From Desulfobacterales bacterium (GTDB lineage Bacteria; Desulfobacterota; Desulfobacteria; Desulfobacterales; SpSt-501), in assembly GCA_025454255.1 (NCBI GenBank), contig JALOOU010000014.1, positions 20,186 through 84,185 on the forward strand: a DNA stretch of 64,000 nucleotides, in the 5' to 3' direction. Under the pieces are notes generated by a model, which was not told where the DNA came from, made no database searches, and saw only the letters and a list, made by a program, of their open reading frames with translations. Every line of letters begins with the position of its first letter. Position 1 is the first letter of the stretch. This document shows positions 8,407-16,555 of the stretch, in pieces. A program made the position numbers and the translations under genes.

Positions 8407-9405
8407 ATGTATCTTGCATCTGTGACCGAAGGCGGCAGGAAGCAATTCTACATTCGCGAGTCCTTCCTGGGCGGGGGCGTCTGCCGGCACCGTGACCTGT
8501 TCAAGCTGGGTCCGACCCCCGGCCGCTTCATCGTCTACCCCGGCGGGAACTCGTTTTACGTCGACGAGGCGGTGGAGGAGGCCATCCGCGGCCACGGCAT
8601 CGAGACGAACCAGGAGGAGCTGGAGGAGATCTTCTGGCCCTTCGTCGACCCCGAGATCCGCCGCAAGCTGGAGCCGTTTAGAAGGCAGGAGCGCAGGCTC
8701 AAAGACGAGCGTGAGGTCAAGGAAGCCCCCCACCCGGGGCGCCTGCACCTCTTCGACAAGCGCCGCCTTCATTTTCTGAAGTTCGGCCGCATGGAGCAGC
8801 GGTCCCTGGACCACCTCCCGGCCTCGGCCGTCCGGCTGCTGCAAAACAAGTCGCGCGACGAGATCGAGCAGCGCTTCCTGCAGATGGAGAGCGCTCTGCG
8901 GCCGCGCGAGATCAAGGCCTACTGCTACGTCATCTTCGATTTGCAGAAGTTCTTCACCCAGCGTTTTGCCAAGGATAGCCCCGAGCTTCTGAACCAGGAC
9001 GAGGTCGACCGCTGTTTCGTGGAGGAGCTCTGCGCGCTCGATGCGGACGCCTCGTTCTGGCCCGGGATACCGTCCGCCGGCCGCCTGCACGACTATCTCG
9101 TGCGCTACGTCCTGATGTTCTTCGACCACGACTACGGCGCCCGTTCGCTGGCCGAGGAGTACCTGCGCGATTTCATGAACCGCCACCGTGAGCACCGGCC
9201 GCCGGAGTCGGTCGCCGTCAGCATGGAGGAGGCCGGCCGCATCTTCGGCAAGGGCCGCGAGGCGCTGAAGCGGCTGACGCGCCGGGACCTCGGACGCCTC
9301 TACCGCAGCCGGGCTCAGGAGCTGCACCCGGACAAGGGCGGCAGCCACGAGAGCTTTCTGCGCCTGACGGCGGCCTACCACCGGCTGCTGCGCACCAAGA
9401 AGTGA
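8407..9405 (+). CDS. J-domain (DnaJ-like) protein with unique N-terminal region
   Basis: Predicted DnaK co-chaperone-type protein of 332 residues. The C-terminal 70 residues form a J-domain ending with LHPDKGG, the HPD tripeptide that stimulates Hsp70 ATPase. The rest has no domain I recognise: an N-terminal beta-rich part (MYLASVTEGGRKQFYIRESF) and a charged helical middle. A C-terminal J-domain is the reverse of classical DnaJ and typical of specialised co-chaperones. Start chosen at 8407 because a TTGACA-N17-TATACC promoter lies between it and the upstream ORF start, and GCGAGG precedes it. Confidence 0.85.
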   Translation: MYLASVTEGGRKQFYIRESFLGGGVCRHRDLFKLGPTPGRFIVYPGGNSFYVDEAVEEAIRGHGIETNQEELEEIFWPFVDPEIRRKLEPFRRQERRLKDEREVKEAPHPGRLHLFDKRRLHFLKFGRMEQRSLDHLPASAVRLLQNKSRDEIEQRFLQMESALRPREIKAYCYVIFDLQKFFTQRFAKDSPELLNQDEVDRCFVEELCALDADASFWPGIPSAGRLHDYLVRYVLMFFDHDYGARSLAEEYLRDFMNRHREHRPPESVAVSMEEAGRIFGKGREALKRLTRRDLGRLYRSRAQELHPDKGGSHESFLRLTAAYHRLLRTKK

Positions 9406-9481
9406 TGGCCGCCGAGTCGGCGGGGCCTATGCCCGCGGTGCGCCGCGCACGTGCTTTCAAACCCTTACACAGGGAGGGACA

Positions 9482-10630
9482 ATGTTCGACTTCGACGAGG
9501 TGATCGACCGGCGCGGCACGGCCAGCGAGAAGTGGGAAAAATACCGCGGGCGGGAGGTCATTCCCATGTGGGTGGCGGACATGGATTTCCGCTCCCCGCC
9601 GGCGGTCGTCGAGGCCCTGCACCGCCGCGTCGCCCACGGCGTGTTCGGCTACACCGGCCCGCCGCCGGAGCTGGTCGCGGCCACGGTCGGCATGCTGGAG
9701 CGCGACCATGGCTGGCGGGTCGATCCGGACTGGATCGTCTGGCTTCCGGGGCTGGTGTGCGGCCTGAACGTCACCTGCCGGGCCGTCGGGGACGACGGGG
9801 ACGAGGTGGCCACCCTGACCCCCGTCTACCCGCCGTTTCTCTCCGCCCCCCAACACGCGGGACGCGGAGTGGTGCGGGTGCCGCTGCGCGAGGAGTCAAA
9901 CCGCTGGGGCATCGACTTCGACCGCCTGGAGGCGGCGCTCACCCCGCGAACTCGAATGTTCATGCTCTGCAACCCCCACAACCCGGTCGGCCGCGTCTTC
10001 GATCGCGCGGAACTGCAGCAGTTGGCCCAGCTGTGCCTGCGCCGCGAGCTGGTGATCTGCGCGGATGAAATCCACTGCGGATTGCTGCTCGACCCCGACA
10101 AACGCCACATCCCGATGGCCGCCCTCGGCCCCGAGGTGGCCGCGCGCACCATCACCCTGATGTCGCCCAGCAAGACCTTCAACCTGGCAGGCTTGGGGTG
10201 CGCGTTTGCCGTCATCCCCTCGGCGGAGCTGCGCGGACGCTTTCGGCAGGCCAAGGCCGGGATCGTGCCGATGCTCAACCCCTTCGGCTATCTGGCAGCG
10301 GCCGTGGCCTACCGGGAGTGCGAAGGCTGGCGGCGGGCCCTGATCGATTATCTCAGAGGCAACCGCGACCTGCTGGCCGGCGCCCTGAGCCGAATGCCCG
10401 GAGGGCTCGCCATGGCGCCGGTGGAGGGGACCTATCTGGCCTGGATCGATGTGCGCCCGGCAAACCTCGAGAACCCGGTGGGCTTTTTCGAAGAGGCCGG
10501 CGTGGGGCTACAGGACGGGCGCGATTTCGACGGGAAAGGGTTCGTGCGCCTGAACTTCGGCTGCCCGCGGGGGCTTCTGGGCGATGCCCTCGCGCGCATG
10601 CACCGGGCGCTCGCAACGCGCGTTGCGTGA
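9482..10630 (+). CDS. patB: PLP-dependent C-S lyase/aminotransferase, MalY/PatB family
   Basis: Fold-type I pyridoxal-phosphate enzyme, 382 residues. MalY/PatB hallmarks are IPMWVADMDF near residue 30, FGYT near 57, HNPVGRVF near 165, ADEIHC near 200 and the PLP lysine in SPSKTFNLAGL near 235. Members usually cleave cystathionine or cysteine conjugates (beta-lyase), giving homocysteine or thiols plus pyruvate and ammonia. Start ATG follows GGGAGGGACA. Monocistronic by position, converging with a small minus-strand gene. The specific substrate is not certain, so the symbol is a family label. Confidence 0.9.
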   Translation: MFDFDEVIDRRGTASEKWEKYRGREVIPMWVADMDFRSPPAVVEALHRRVAHGVFGYTGPPPELVAATVGMLERDHGWRVDPDWIVWLPGLVCGLNVTCRAVGDDGDEVATLTPVYPPFLSAPQHAGRGVVRVPLREESNRWGIDFDRLEAALTPRTRMFMLCNPHNPVGRVFDRAELQQLAQLCLRRELVICADEIHCGLLLDPDKRHIPMAALGPEVAARTITLMSPSKTFNLAGLGCAFAVIPSAELRGRFRQAKAGIVPMLNPFGYLAAAVAYRECEGWRRALIDYLRGNRDLLAGALSRMPGGLAMAPVEGTYLAWIDVRPANLENPVGFFEEAGVGLQDGRDFDGKGFVRLNFGCPRGLLGDALARMHRALATRVA

Positions 10631-10665
10631 CGAAGGGGGGGCGCGTCCGCGGGCGGCGCTCCACT

Positions 10666-10935
10666 TTATGGTTCAGGCGGAGCCTGTTTTCGGCGCCGGG
10701 CGCCCGCAGCTTTTGGGGGAGCCGGTTTGGCGGCGGCTTTCGCCTCCCGCATCTGCTTTTCCCACTGCCGGCGCCTCTGAATGCGGTCCTGGAACTGGAT
10801 GGAGGTGCGGGCCTCTTCGCCGCTTGCCCAACGGATCACCATGTCGCTTTTCTCGATCGACATGACCGTAAAGAGCCCTTTTTCGTTCTCGTACGTCTCT
10901 CCGACCACAAACTCGAATTCGGCGGGTGGATACAT
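10666..10935 (-). CDS. Small basic-tailed hypothetical protein
   Basis: Eighty-nine residues; not recognised. The N-terminal 50 residues look like a small beta-barrel (YPPAEFEFVVGETYENEKGLFTVMSIEKSDMVIRWASGEE). The C-terminal 40 are Ala/Pro/Lys/Arg-rich and probably disordered, which would suit nucleic-acid binding (inference). Start 10935 is preferred over the ORF-track start because GAGGGAGGCAAA precedes it. A TTGACA promoter lies about 190 bases upstream and a terminator-like hairpin sits in the leader. Confidence 0.65.
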   Translation of the reverse strand: MYPPAEFEFVVGETYENEKGLFTVMSIEKSDMVIRWASGEEARTSIQFQDRIQRRRQWEKQMREAKAAAKPAPPKAAGARRRKQAPPEP

Positions 10936-11006
10936 TTTGCCTCCCTCAGGTACCGGTTGTCCTCGCGCCCGGCGGTCCATGTGCGTGCCCCAACGGCAAA
11001 CGGCAA

Positions 11007-11042
11007 GAAAAAAACCACCGCACGTTGAACCGTGTGGTGGTT
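11007..11042 (-). terminator. Rho-independent terminator-like hairpin
   Basis: On the minus strand a 12-base stem (AACCACCACACG / CGTGCGGTGGTT, one imperfect pair) with a 6-base loop is followed by a run of seven T. It could end transcription from the zinc-ribbon gene upstream, or act as an attenuator, because it also lies between the promoter at 11128-11156 and the start at 10935. Confidence 0.65.
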
Positions 11043-11127
11043 GGGCCCTACGCTGCAGAAGGGTGTTGCGCCGACTCGATCGGTGGCCGCTTCCCGCTGG
11101 GTTCGGTGGCGAGACTCGTTTGCATTC

Positions 11128-11156
11128 AACCTATGCCCTGTGCGTGGCCGTGTCAA
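11128..11156 (-). promoter_or_regulatory. Putative promoter of the 89-residue gene
   Basis: Minus strand TTGACA (11156-11151), 17-base spacer, TAGGTT (11133-11128). The -35 is perfect; the -10 matches only three of six. The predicted start is near 11121, leaving a leader of about 185 bases that contains the hairpin at 11007-11042. Confidence 0.45.
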
Positions 11157-11347
11157 CACAATTATCCTCGATTAGCTGGGGTGCAACCCGCCGCCGCCGA
11201 TCAGCAGCGGCGGCGCTTTGGGCGCAAGGCGTTGTGCAGCGGATGCGCCAGCTTTCCCTATGGCTGCGCGATGGGGATCCCCCCGAGGATGACCGTTCGG
11301 GGCGGCGACGCCCCTCGCCACGGCGGACCGCCGTGTCAGGATTTGAC

Positions 11348-11536
11348 TCAGCTTTTTTTCGAAAGGGAACAGCCGCCCCCGGTCGGGGGCGCTGCGCTCT
11401 CCTTTGTGCCCGCGGCGCGCTCCACGTTTGGGCTCTTGCAGGTGGGGCAGGCCACCGGTTTGCGCGCTTGGCTCCAGGAAAGAAAAAGATCGAACGTATC
11501 GCCGCAGTGCCTGCAGCTAAAGCTCAGCAAGGGCAT
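11348..11536 (-). CDS. Small zinc-ribbon protein (FmdB-like)
   Basis: Sixty-two residues with paired knuckles CRHC near residue 8 and CPTC near residue 30, the pattern of FmdB/CxxC-CxxC putative regulatory zinc ribbons, then a Gly/Ser tail. Start 11536 is chosen because GGAGGACCC precedes it; the ORF-track extension upstream has no ribosome site. It lies between the TRAP/DapA operon and a gene-poor stretch, so it may be the last gene of that operon (87 bases after the PPC gene). Confidence 0.7.
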   Translation of the reverse strand: MPLLSFSCRHCGDTFDLFLSWSQARKPVACPTCKSPNVERAAGTKESAAPPTGGGCSLSKKS

Positions 11537-11623
11537 GGGTCCTCCGGTACGTTGTACCTCCGCGGCCGGGCGCGGCGGCCCTGCGGCCAAAGCAAAAAGC
11601 GGTCGGCCCTGGCATCCGAGCCG

Positions 11624-12004
11624 TCAGCGGCCCGCTAGAATCAAATCGGCCATCTTGAAAATGGTGGTGCCCTCCTGGAGGGCACCACCGAAAACATTCG
11701 TTCCTTTATGCGTGAGCGATCCGTGCAGATGCACCCGGATCTCGTTTCCACGCCGTTTCACATCGCCGCCGATGCCGTTTATTTCGAAGAGCCCCTCGAA
11801 TTCGGTTTTACCCAGTTGCGGCGGGATATCGGCTGTCGTCGGATAGACGGCCACGACCGTGGTGCACGACCCGACGCACGACACCACATAGGCTTCCTGC
11901 AGCTTCTCCCGCTCCAGAAACTCTTTCAACGAGCGATGCAACACCGCGCCGGGGCCCAATGAGAGGCGATACCATTTAAGGTCTGTCAACCGCTCTATCT
12001 CCAT
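11624..12004 (-). CDS. PPC/DUF296-domain protein
   Basis: A 126-residue single-domain protein of the PPC (plants and prokaryotes conserved, DUF296) family. The visible pattern is a basic start, SCVGSCTTVVAVYP, FEGLFEINGIGG, IRVHLHGSLTHKGTNVFGGALQEG and a final strand (KMADLILAG), matching the trimeric family fold. The HLH...GG segment holds conserved histidines often near a metal or ligand site. In bacteria the family is usually a stand-alone protein of unknown role. Here it lies 13 bases after a DapA-like aldolase, suggesting a link to the TRAP-imported substrate. Confidence 0.85.
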   Translation of the reverse strand: MEIERLTDLKWYRLSLGPGAVLHRSLKEFLEREKLQEAYVVSCVGSCTTVVAVYPTTADIPPQLGKTEFEGLFEINGIGGDVKRRGNEIRVHLHGSLTHKGTNVFGGALQEGTTIFKMADLILAGR

Positions 12005-12017
12005 CGGCAGCCTCCGT

Positions 12018-12944
12018 CTAGCGAATACCGTACTTGCGTTTGAGGTCGAAGCGCTCGATCACCGCCTCCATGGCCTTGCGGGTCTCGGGGGACACATCCG
12101 GAATCGGTGCGCGGCAATAGCCGGCCGGCAAACCCAGCAAGCGCACCATCGCCTTGGTGGCCACCGGATTGGGGGCTGAATAGACCGCCTCCATCAGGGG
12201 CAGAAGTTCGAAATAAAGGGCCCGGCAGCGCTCCACCTGCTCCCAGCTTCTCCACGGTTTGGACATTTCGGCTATTTCGCGCGGCGCCACATTGCCGGTC
12301 ACATTCGCCGTTCCGCTGCCGCCGAGCGCCAGGGTGGGAATCGTCAAGGCATACGCGGGCGAGTCGCAGCAGAGCAGTTGAATGCGCCCGCCGGTCCCCT
12401 CCATGACGGCCGCCAATTGGGAAACATCCGGCATCGCCTCCTTGTCGGCCACCAGGTTGGGGCACTCTTCCGCGAGGCGGATAATCGTCTCCGGGTTGAT
12501 GTTGACCACCACGCGGGCGGGATTGTTGTAGAGCGCGACCGAAATCTCCACCGCGTCGCAGACGGTTTTCAGGTACAGATAGACCGCGTTTTGAGGAGGC
12601 GTCACATAGGGGGGCGGGACGATGACGATGCCGTCGGCGTCATGCTCCTGCGCATAGCGCGCCAAATCCACAGTGGCCTCGGTCGATCCCATGGTGACCC
12701 CGAAGAAGACGGGGATTTTCCCGCTGCAATACGGCCCCAATTCGCGAATGATCCCCTTGCGCTCCTCCAGGGTAAGGGTGGTGGGCTCTCCCGTGGACCC
12801 CATGATCAACACAGCGGATGTATGGTTGGCCGATTGGAAATCGATGAGACGCTTGTAGCCGTCCATGTCCACTTTCCCCTGGGGCGTGAAGGGGGTGATG
12901 ATGGCGACCCAGGACCCCTCGGGTCTGATCAGTTCTCTGCTCAT
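12018..12944 (-). CDS. DapA-family class I aldolase/dehydratase
   Basis: Schiff-base TIM-barrel enzyme of the dihydrodipicolinate synthase/N-acetylneuraminate lyase family, 308 residues. Motifs: AIITPFTPQGKVDMDG near the start, MGSTGEPTTLTLEERK near residue 48, catalytic Tyr in VALYNNPAR near 140, Schiff-base Lys in LVADKEAMPD near 165, and a GG(S/T)G-type loop. The neighbourhood (TAXI-TRAP transporter, PPC protein) points to catabolic cleavage of an imported oxo- or sugar acid rather than lysine synthesis; this is inference. Start ATG follows AAGGAGGTGCTCGG. Confidence 0.9.
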   Translation of the reverse strand: MSRELIRPEGSWVAIITPFTPQGKVDMDGYKRLIDFQSANHTSAVLIMGSTGEPTTLTLEERKGIIRELGPYCSGKIPVFFGVTMGSTEATVDLARYAQEHDADGIVIVPPPYVTPPQNAVYLYLKTVCDAVEISVALYNNPARVVVNINPETIIRLAEECPNLVADKEAMPDVSQLAAVMEGTGGRIQLLCCDSPAYALTIPTLALGGSGTANVTGNVAPREIAEMSKPWRSWEQVERCRALYFELLPLMEAVYSAPNPVATKAMVRLLGLPAGYCRAPIPDVSPETRKAMEAVIERFDLKRKYGIR

Positions 12945-12978
12945 CCGAGCACCTCCTTGTCGTGATGGCCGGGTGGCC

Positions 12979-14862
12979 TCAAGCGACCGCCGCGCGGGCG
13001 GATTTTTTCCGACGGGCCGATACCAAAGCGCCGCCGGCCAAAAGAGTGAAACCGACGAGCCCTCCGAGATTGCTGGCCAATCCGGGTGTAATCAGAAGAA
13101 TGGCGCAACCAAAGAGGGCGGCGCGAAACAGCCGGCCGAGCTTTGCAAACAGCCAGCCCTGAAAGGAAGCCGAGAGCGCGATGACGCCGACCATGGCCGT
13201 GCCGAACTCGAAGAGGATGCCGGGCCACGCCCCCTGCATGAGAAGGCTGCTGTCGAATATGAACACAAAAGGGATGAAGAACGCCACAAAACAGAGCTTG
13301 ACTGCTGCAAAACCGATTTTGATGATATCTTCCTGGGCGATTTCCGCAGCGGCGTAAACGGCGATGGCCACCGGCGGGGTCACCATGGAGAGCACGCCGA
13401 AATAAAAGACGAAAAAATGGGCCGGCAACACGTCGAAACCCAACTGGACCAGGGAGGGAACGCCCAGCGTCGCCACGATGATATAGGCCACCGTTGTGGG
13501 GGTTCCCATCCCCATGATGATGGATGCGATCATCACCAGCATGAGCGCCACGATAACATGGCCGCCGGATGAGCGGATGATAATCGAGCTGATGTTCAGA
13601 CCGATGCCCGTCATGGTCACCACGCCGATGATGATTCCGGCGGCGGCGCAGGCGGTCGCGATCAGGACCGTGCGCTCCGCGCTTTCTTTGAGCGCCGCGA
13701 GAATCCGCCGCAGGTTCATGCGCGTTTTTTTTGAGAAGAAGGTGACCAGGATCGTGCTTGCAGTTGCTGCAAACGCGGCGAGGAAAGGGGTGTATCCCAG
13801 GATCATGGCGGCCAAAAGCACCAGGATCGGCAAGAGCAGGTAACTGCGCTTGAACGCCTGCCGCATCAGCGGCAACTCCGACGGCTCGAGCCCTTTCAAG
13901 CCCTTTTGCGCCGCTTCGAAATCGATCATGAAAATCAGGGACGAAAAATAGAGCAGTGACGGGATCAGGGCGGCCGCGCAGATCTTGAGATAGGGTATTC
14001 CCAGAATATCGGCCATCAAAAAGGCGGCTGCGCCCATGATCGGGGGCATGAGCTGGCCGCCGGTGCTGGCGGAGGCCTCGACCGCTCCGGCAAACGACGC
14101 CGAATAGCCGAGGCGTTTCATCAGCGGAATGGTAAACGTTCCCGTGGCATAGACATTGGCAGCTGCCGAGCCGGAGATGGAGCCGAAAAAGGCGCTCGTC
14201 AGCACCGCTATTTTAGCGGGCCCGCCGCGGTACCGACCCGCCAGGGCGCGGCCCATGTCCATGATCACATCGCCTGCGCCGGTTTTTTCCAAAAAGGTGC
14301 CGAAGATGATGAAAATGATGATATAGGTCGAGGCTACGCCGACCGGCAGCGAGTAGATCCCATTGAGCCCGAAGCTCATGTAGTCGATGACATCGACGAC
14401 CGTAAACCCTTTATGGGCCAGCATATGCGGCATATAGGGCCCTAAAAAGGCGTAGGCGAGCGCCGCCACGGTGACCGCCGACAGGACCCAGCCGACCACG
14501 CGGCGGGTGAGCTCCAGGATCAGAATCACCCCGGCCCCCCCGGCGACGAGCTGCCAGGCGCTGAGCGGGTCCACCATGCTCAGCCGCTCCGCATTGACCT
14601 CATGCCCGGCAGCCACCGTGCCGAAGCAGACCAGGCAGATCAACGCCAGGGCGATGTCCGGCCACGAAGCGCCCCCCGGCTGCTTGCGACCCCGGGACGA
14701 ATACATCGCAAAACCGAGCGCCATGGCGAAGGTGACGAAGACCGGCCGGTGCAGGTAGGCGACCGGCATGCCGAAGGCGGTGGTCCACAGGTGGTAGGCC
14801 GAAAAGGCCACGCATCCGGCGGCGGCGGCATGCCGGATCACCGCTGATTTTTTTTCGCCCAT
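12979..14862 (-). CDS. TRAP transporter fused permease (DctQM type, TAXI system)
   Basis: Inner-membrane permease of a sodium-driven tripartite transporter, 627 residues with about 16 hydrophobic segments. The first 150 residues correspond to a DctQ-like small subunit, the rest to DctM with signature stretches FGSISGSAAANVYATGTF, GGQLMPPIMGAAAF and MGMGTPTTVAYIIV. The fused architecture is standard for TAXI-type TRAP systems. Start 14862 (MGEKKSAVIRH) is preferred to the longer ORF start; it lies 11 bases after the TAXI gene stop. Substrate unknown; the DapA-like gene downstream suggests a carboxylate. Confidence 0.94.
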   Translation of the reverse strand: MGEKKSAVIRHAAAAGCVAFSAYHLWTTAFGMPVAYLHRPVFVTFAMALGFAMYSSRGRKQPGGASWPDIALALICLVCFGTVAAGHEVNAERLSMVDPLSAWQLVAGGAGVILILELTRRVVGWVLSAVTVAALAYAFLGPYMPHMLAHKGFTVVDVIDYMSFGLNGIYSLPVGVASTYIIIFIIFGTFLEKTGAGDVIMDMGRALAGRYRGGPAKIAVLTSAFFGSISGSAAANVYATGTFTIPLMKRLGYSASFAGAVEASASTGGQLMPPIMGAAAFLMADILGIPYLKICAAALIPSLLYFSSLIFMIDFEAAQKGLKGLEPSELPLMRQAFKRSYLLLPILVLLAAMILGYTPFLAAFAATASTILVTFFSKKTRMNLRRILAALKESAERTVLIATACAAAGIIIGVVTMTGIGLNISSIIIRSSGGHVIVALMLVMIASIIMGMGTPTTVAYIIVATLGVPSLVQLGFDVLPAHFFVFYFGVLSMVTPPVAIAVYAAAEIAQEDIIKIGFAAVKLCFVAFFIPFVFIFDSSLLMQGAWPGILFEFGTAMVGVIALSASFQGWLFAKLGRLFRAALFGCAILLITPGLASNLGGLVGFTLLAGGALVSARRKKSARAAVA

Positions 14863-14873
14863 AGCCCCGTTTT

Positions 14874-15854
14874 CTATTTCATGACGCCCCGTTCGCGGTA
14901 GTATTTCTCGGCCCCCGGGTGGAGCGGGCCGCCCACATTCTGCCACGCGGTTGCCGGGTCGTAGCTGCCGTAGGTTTGATGAATGCTGCGGACCCGGTCC
15001 CTGTTTTCGCTGAGCGATTTCGTGAACGCGTGGACCTGGGCCTCCGGCAGCGAGGCCTGCGCAACGACGATGACCGCCTCGGCCATGTGCGGGGTGTCCT
15101 TCTCCACAAAGTAGTATTTATCCTTGGGCAGATTGATCTTCACATAGTTGTGGTCGGTTTTTAGCTGGTCCAGCACAGCGGGGGCGATCGGCAGCATCCT
15201 CATTTTGGTGGTCGTGGCGAGCTCCACGATCGCCGACACCATCGGGCCGATCCAGGCATCGGCGTGGCCGTCCTTGATGAGGTTGGAGGCCTCGGCGTAG
15301 GAGACGAACGAAACCGAGCCCCCCCACGCCTTGATGTCGTCGAAGGTCATTCCGTATTTGGCGAGCATCCGTTCGGCGGCCACCGACGGCGAGGACCCCT
15401 TGGTCGTGGTCAGGATGCGGATGCCGCGCTTCTTCGACTTGATCTCCTCGATGGAGGCGATGGGGCTCTCCTGCTTCACCAGGAAAAAGCTCATGGGTAT
15501 GTCCGCCAGAAAGGCCACCGCGCGCAGATTTTCCATTTTTCCCTTTTCCGCGTAGGCCCCCTTGCCGTTGAGCGCCTCAGCGTAGAGGCTGGCCATCGTC
15601 AAGCCCACGTCGGCCTTGCCCATGTTCACCTTGGCGATGTTTTCGACGGCGCCGCCCGTGGTGACGGTCACAATGGCCTGGGGGTATATCTGTTTGGCCA
15701 TCTCCCCCATGGCGCCGCCAAGGGAGTACCAGTCGCCCCCCATGGGCCCGGAAGTGACGTTGAAGGTTTTGACATCGGCGGCGTGCGCGGTCCCTGCGGC
15801 GGCCGCCGCCAGCAGAACCAGCAGATACAACGGCAGGCTTCTTTTTGCAGCCAT
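14874..15854 (-). CDS. TAXI-family TRAP solute-binding protein
   Basis: Periplasmic binding protein of a TRAP transporter, 326 residues. A cleavable signal peptide (hydrophobic LPLYLLVLLAAAAAGTAHA, cut after AHA) precedes TFNVTSGPMGGDWYSLGGAM, the ligand-site region of TAXI proteins. GGAVENI and KADVGLTMASL follow, as usual. It is the first gene of the operon with the fused permease, DapA-like and PPC genes; start ATG follows AAAGAAAGGAGATC. Characterised TAXI proteins bind small dicarboxylates or amino acids; the ligand here is unknown. Confidence 0.94.
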   Translation of the reverse strand: MAAKRSLPLYLLVLLAAAAAGTAHAADVKTFNVTSGPMGGDWYSLGGAMGEMAKQIYPQAIVTVTTGGAVENIAKVNMGKADVGLTMASLYAEALNGKGAYAEKGKMENLRAVAFLADIPMSFFLVKQESPIASIEEIKSKKRGIRILTTTKGSSPSVAAERMLAKYGMTFDDIKAWGGSVSFVSYAEASNLIKDGHADAWIGPMVSAIVELATTTKMRMLPIAPAVLDQLKTDHNYVKINLPKDKYYFVEKDTPHMAEAVIVVAQASLPEAQVHAFTKSLSENRDRVRSIHQTYGSYDPATAWQNVGGPLHPGAEKYYRERGVMK

Positions 15855-15921
15855 CTTGATCTCCTTTCTTTATGGGTGGGCTCGTAAAAAGTCCCCGCCA
15901 CAGACGACGTTGAAAAAAGCC

Positions 15922-15957
15922 CACGATCAAGGCGCGCGGCGTCCGTGTTGCGAGGCG
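15922..15957 (+). repeat. Dispersed palindromic repeat, copy 1
   Basis: A 36-base core (CACGATCAAGGCGCGCG...GCGAGGCG) that matches, with an equal-length variable centre, the minus strand of 28034-27999 in the rfbB-pyrF gap. It sits in a stem-forming region (15890-16030) containing GTGGGCT/AGCCCAC and CCCGCC...GGCGGG inverted repeats, between the TAXI gene and the adenosine-specific kinase. Confidence 0.6.
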
Positions 15958-16044
15958 GTTCCCGCCAAGACGGGAGCCTATCGACCATCCCGCCAGGGCG
16001 GGGCCTTCGGCCGTTGGGCGGAGTCGTGAAACCAGTTCTCGTCA

Positions 16045-16539
16045 TTACTGCTTGTAGCCGATCGCGCGCAGCAGCCCTTTGCGCTTCTGGATGTCCGCTT
16101 CGGTTTCGATGCCCTTGGACGCGAACCCGTCGATGACCCCCAAAATACCCCGACCCTGGTCGGTCTCCCCGATCACCACCTGCAGCGGGTTGGCGGTGGC
16201 GCAGAAGATGCGGCAGACTTCGGGCAGGTTGCGGATGGCGTTGAGCACATTGATCGGGTACATCTGCTTCATGAAGACGATAAAGCTGTGGCCGGCGGCC
16301 AGGGCGAAGGCGTTTTTCGTGGCCAGCGCCACCAGCTCCGGGTCGGTGCCGCTGTGGCGCACCAGGCAGACGTCGGAGGCCTCGCAGAAGGCCAGGCCGA
16401 ACTGGGCGCCGGGCACCGTCGACACCATGGCCTCGTGCATGTCCTCCACGGTCTTGATGAAGTGCGACTGCCCTAATATCAGGTTCAGCTGGTTGGGGTT
16501 GTCGATTGTGACGATTTTGATATCCATTTTGATATCCAT
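16045..16539 (-). CDS. Adenosine-specific kinase family protein (PF04008 type)
   Basis: A 164-residue protein of the family described from a Pyrobaculum adenosine-specific kinase structure. Family-like stretches: NLILGQSHFIKTVEDMHEAM, GLAFCEASDVCLVRHSGTD, AGHSFIVFMKQMYPINVLNAI, and NPLQVVIGETDQGRGILGVIDG near the C-terminus. The family is common in archaea and anaerobic bacteria and its physiological role is unsettled. Start 16539 follows GGAGGAGGAACCC; the ORF-track extension overlaps moaA. It starts 17 bases after moaA and is likely co-transcribed. Confidence 0.85.
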   Translation of the reverse strand: MDIKMDIKIVTIDNPNQLNLILGQSHFIKTVEDMHEAMVSTVPGAQFGLAFCEASDVCLVRHSGTDPELVALATKNAFALAAGHSFIVFMKQMYPINVLNAIRNLPEVCRIFCATANPLQVVIGETDQGRGILGVIDGFASKGIETEADIQKRKGLLRAIGYKQ

Positions 16540-16555
16540 GGGTTCCTCCTCCGTG

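Larger units (their letters stand above)
10936..11347. other. Gene-free stretch with promoter and hairpins
   Basis: About 410 bases without a supportable gene. It holds the minus-strand promoter at 11128-11156, an intrinsic-terminator-like hairpin at 11007-11042, and a GC-rich inverted repeat near 11185-11217 (GCCGCCG...CGGCGGC). The ORF-track entries here have atypical composition and no recognisable domain. Confidence 0.6.
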
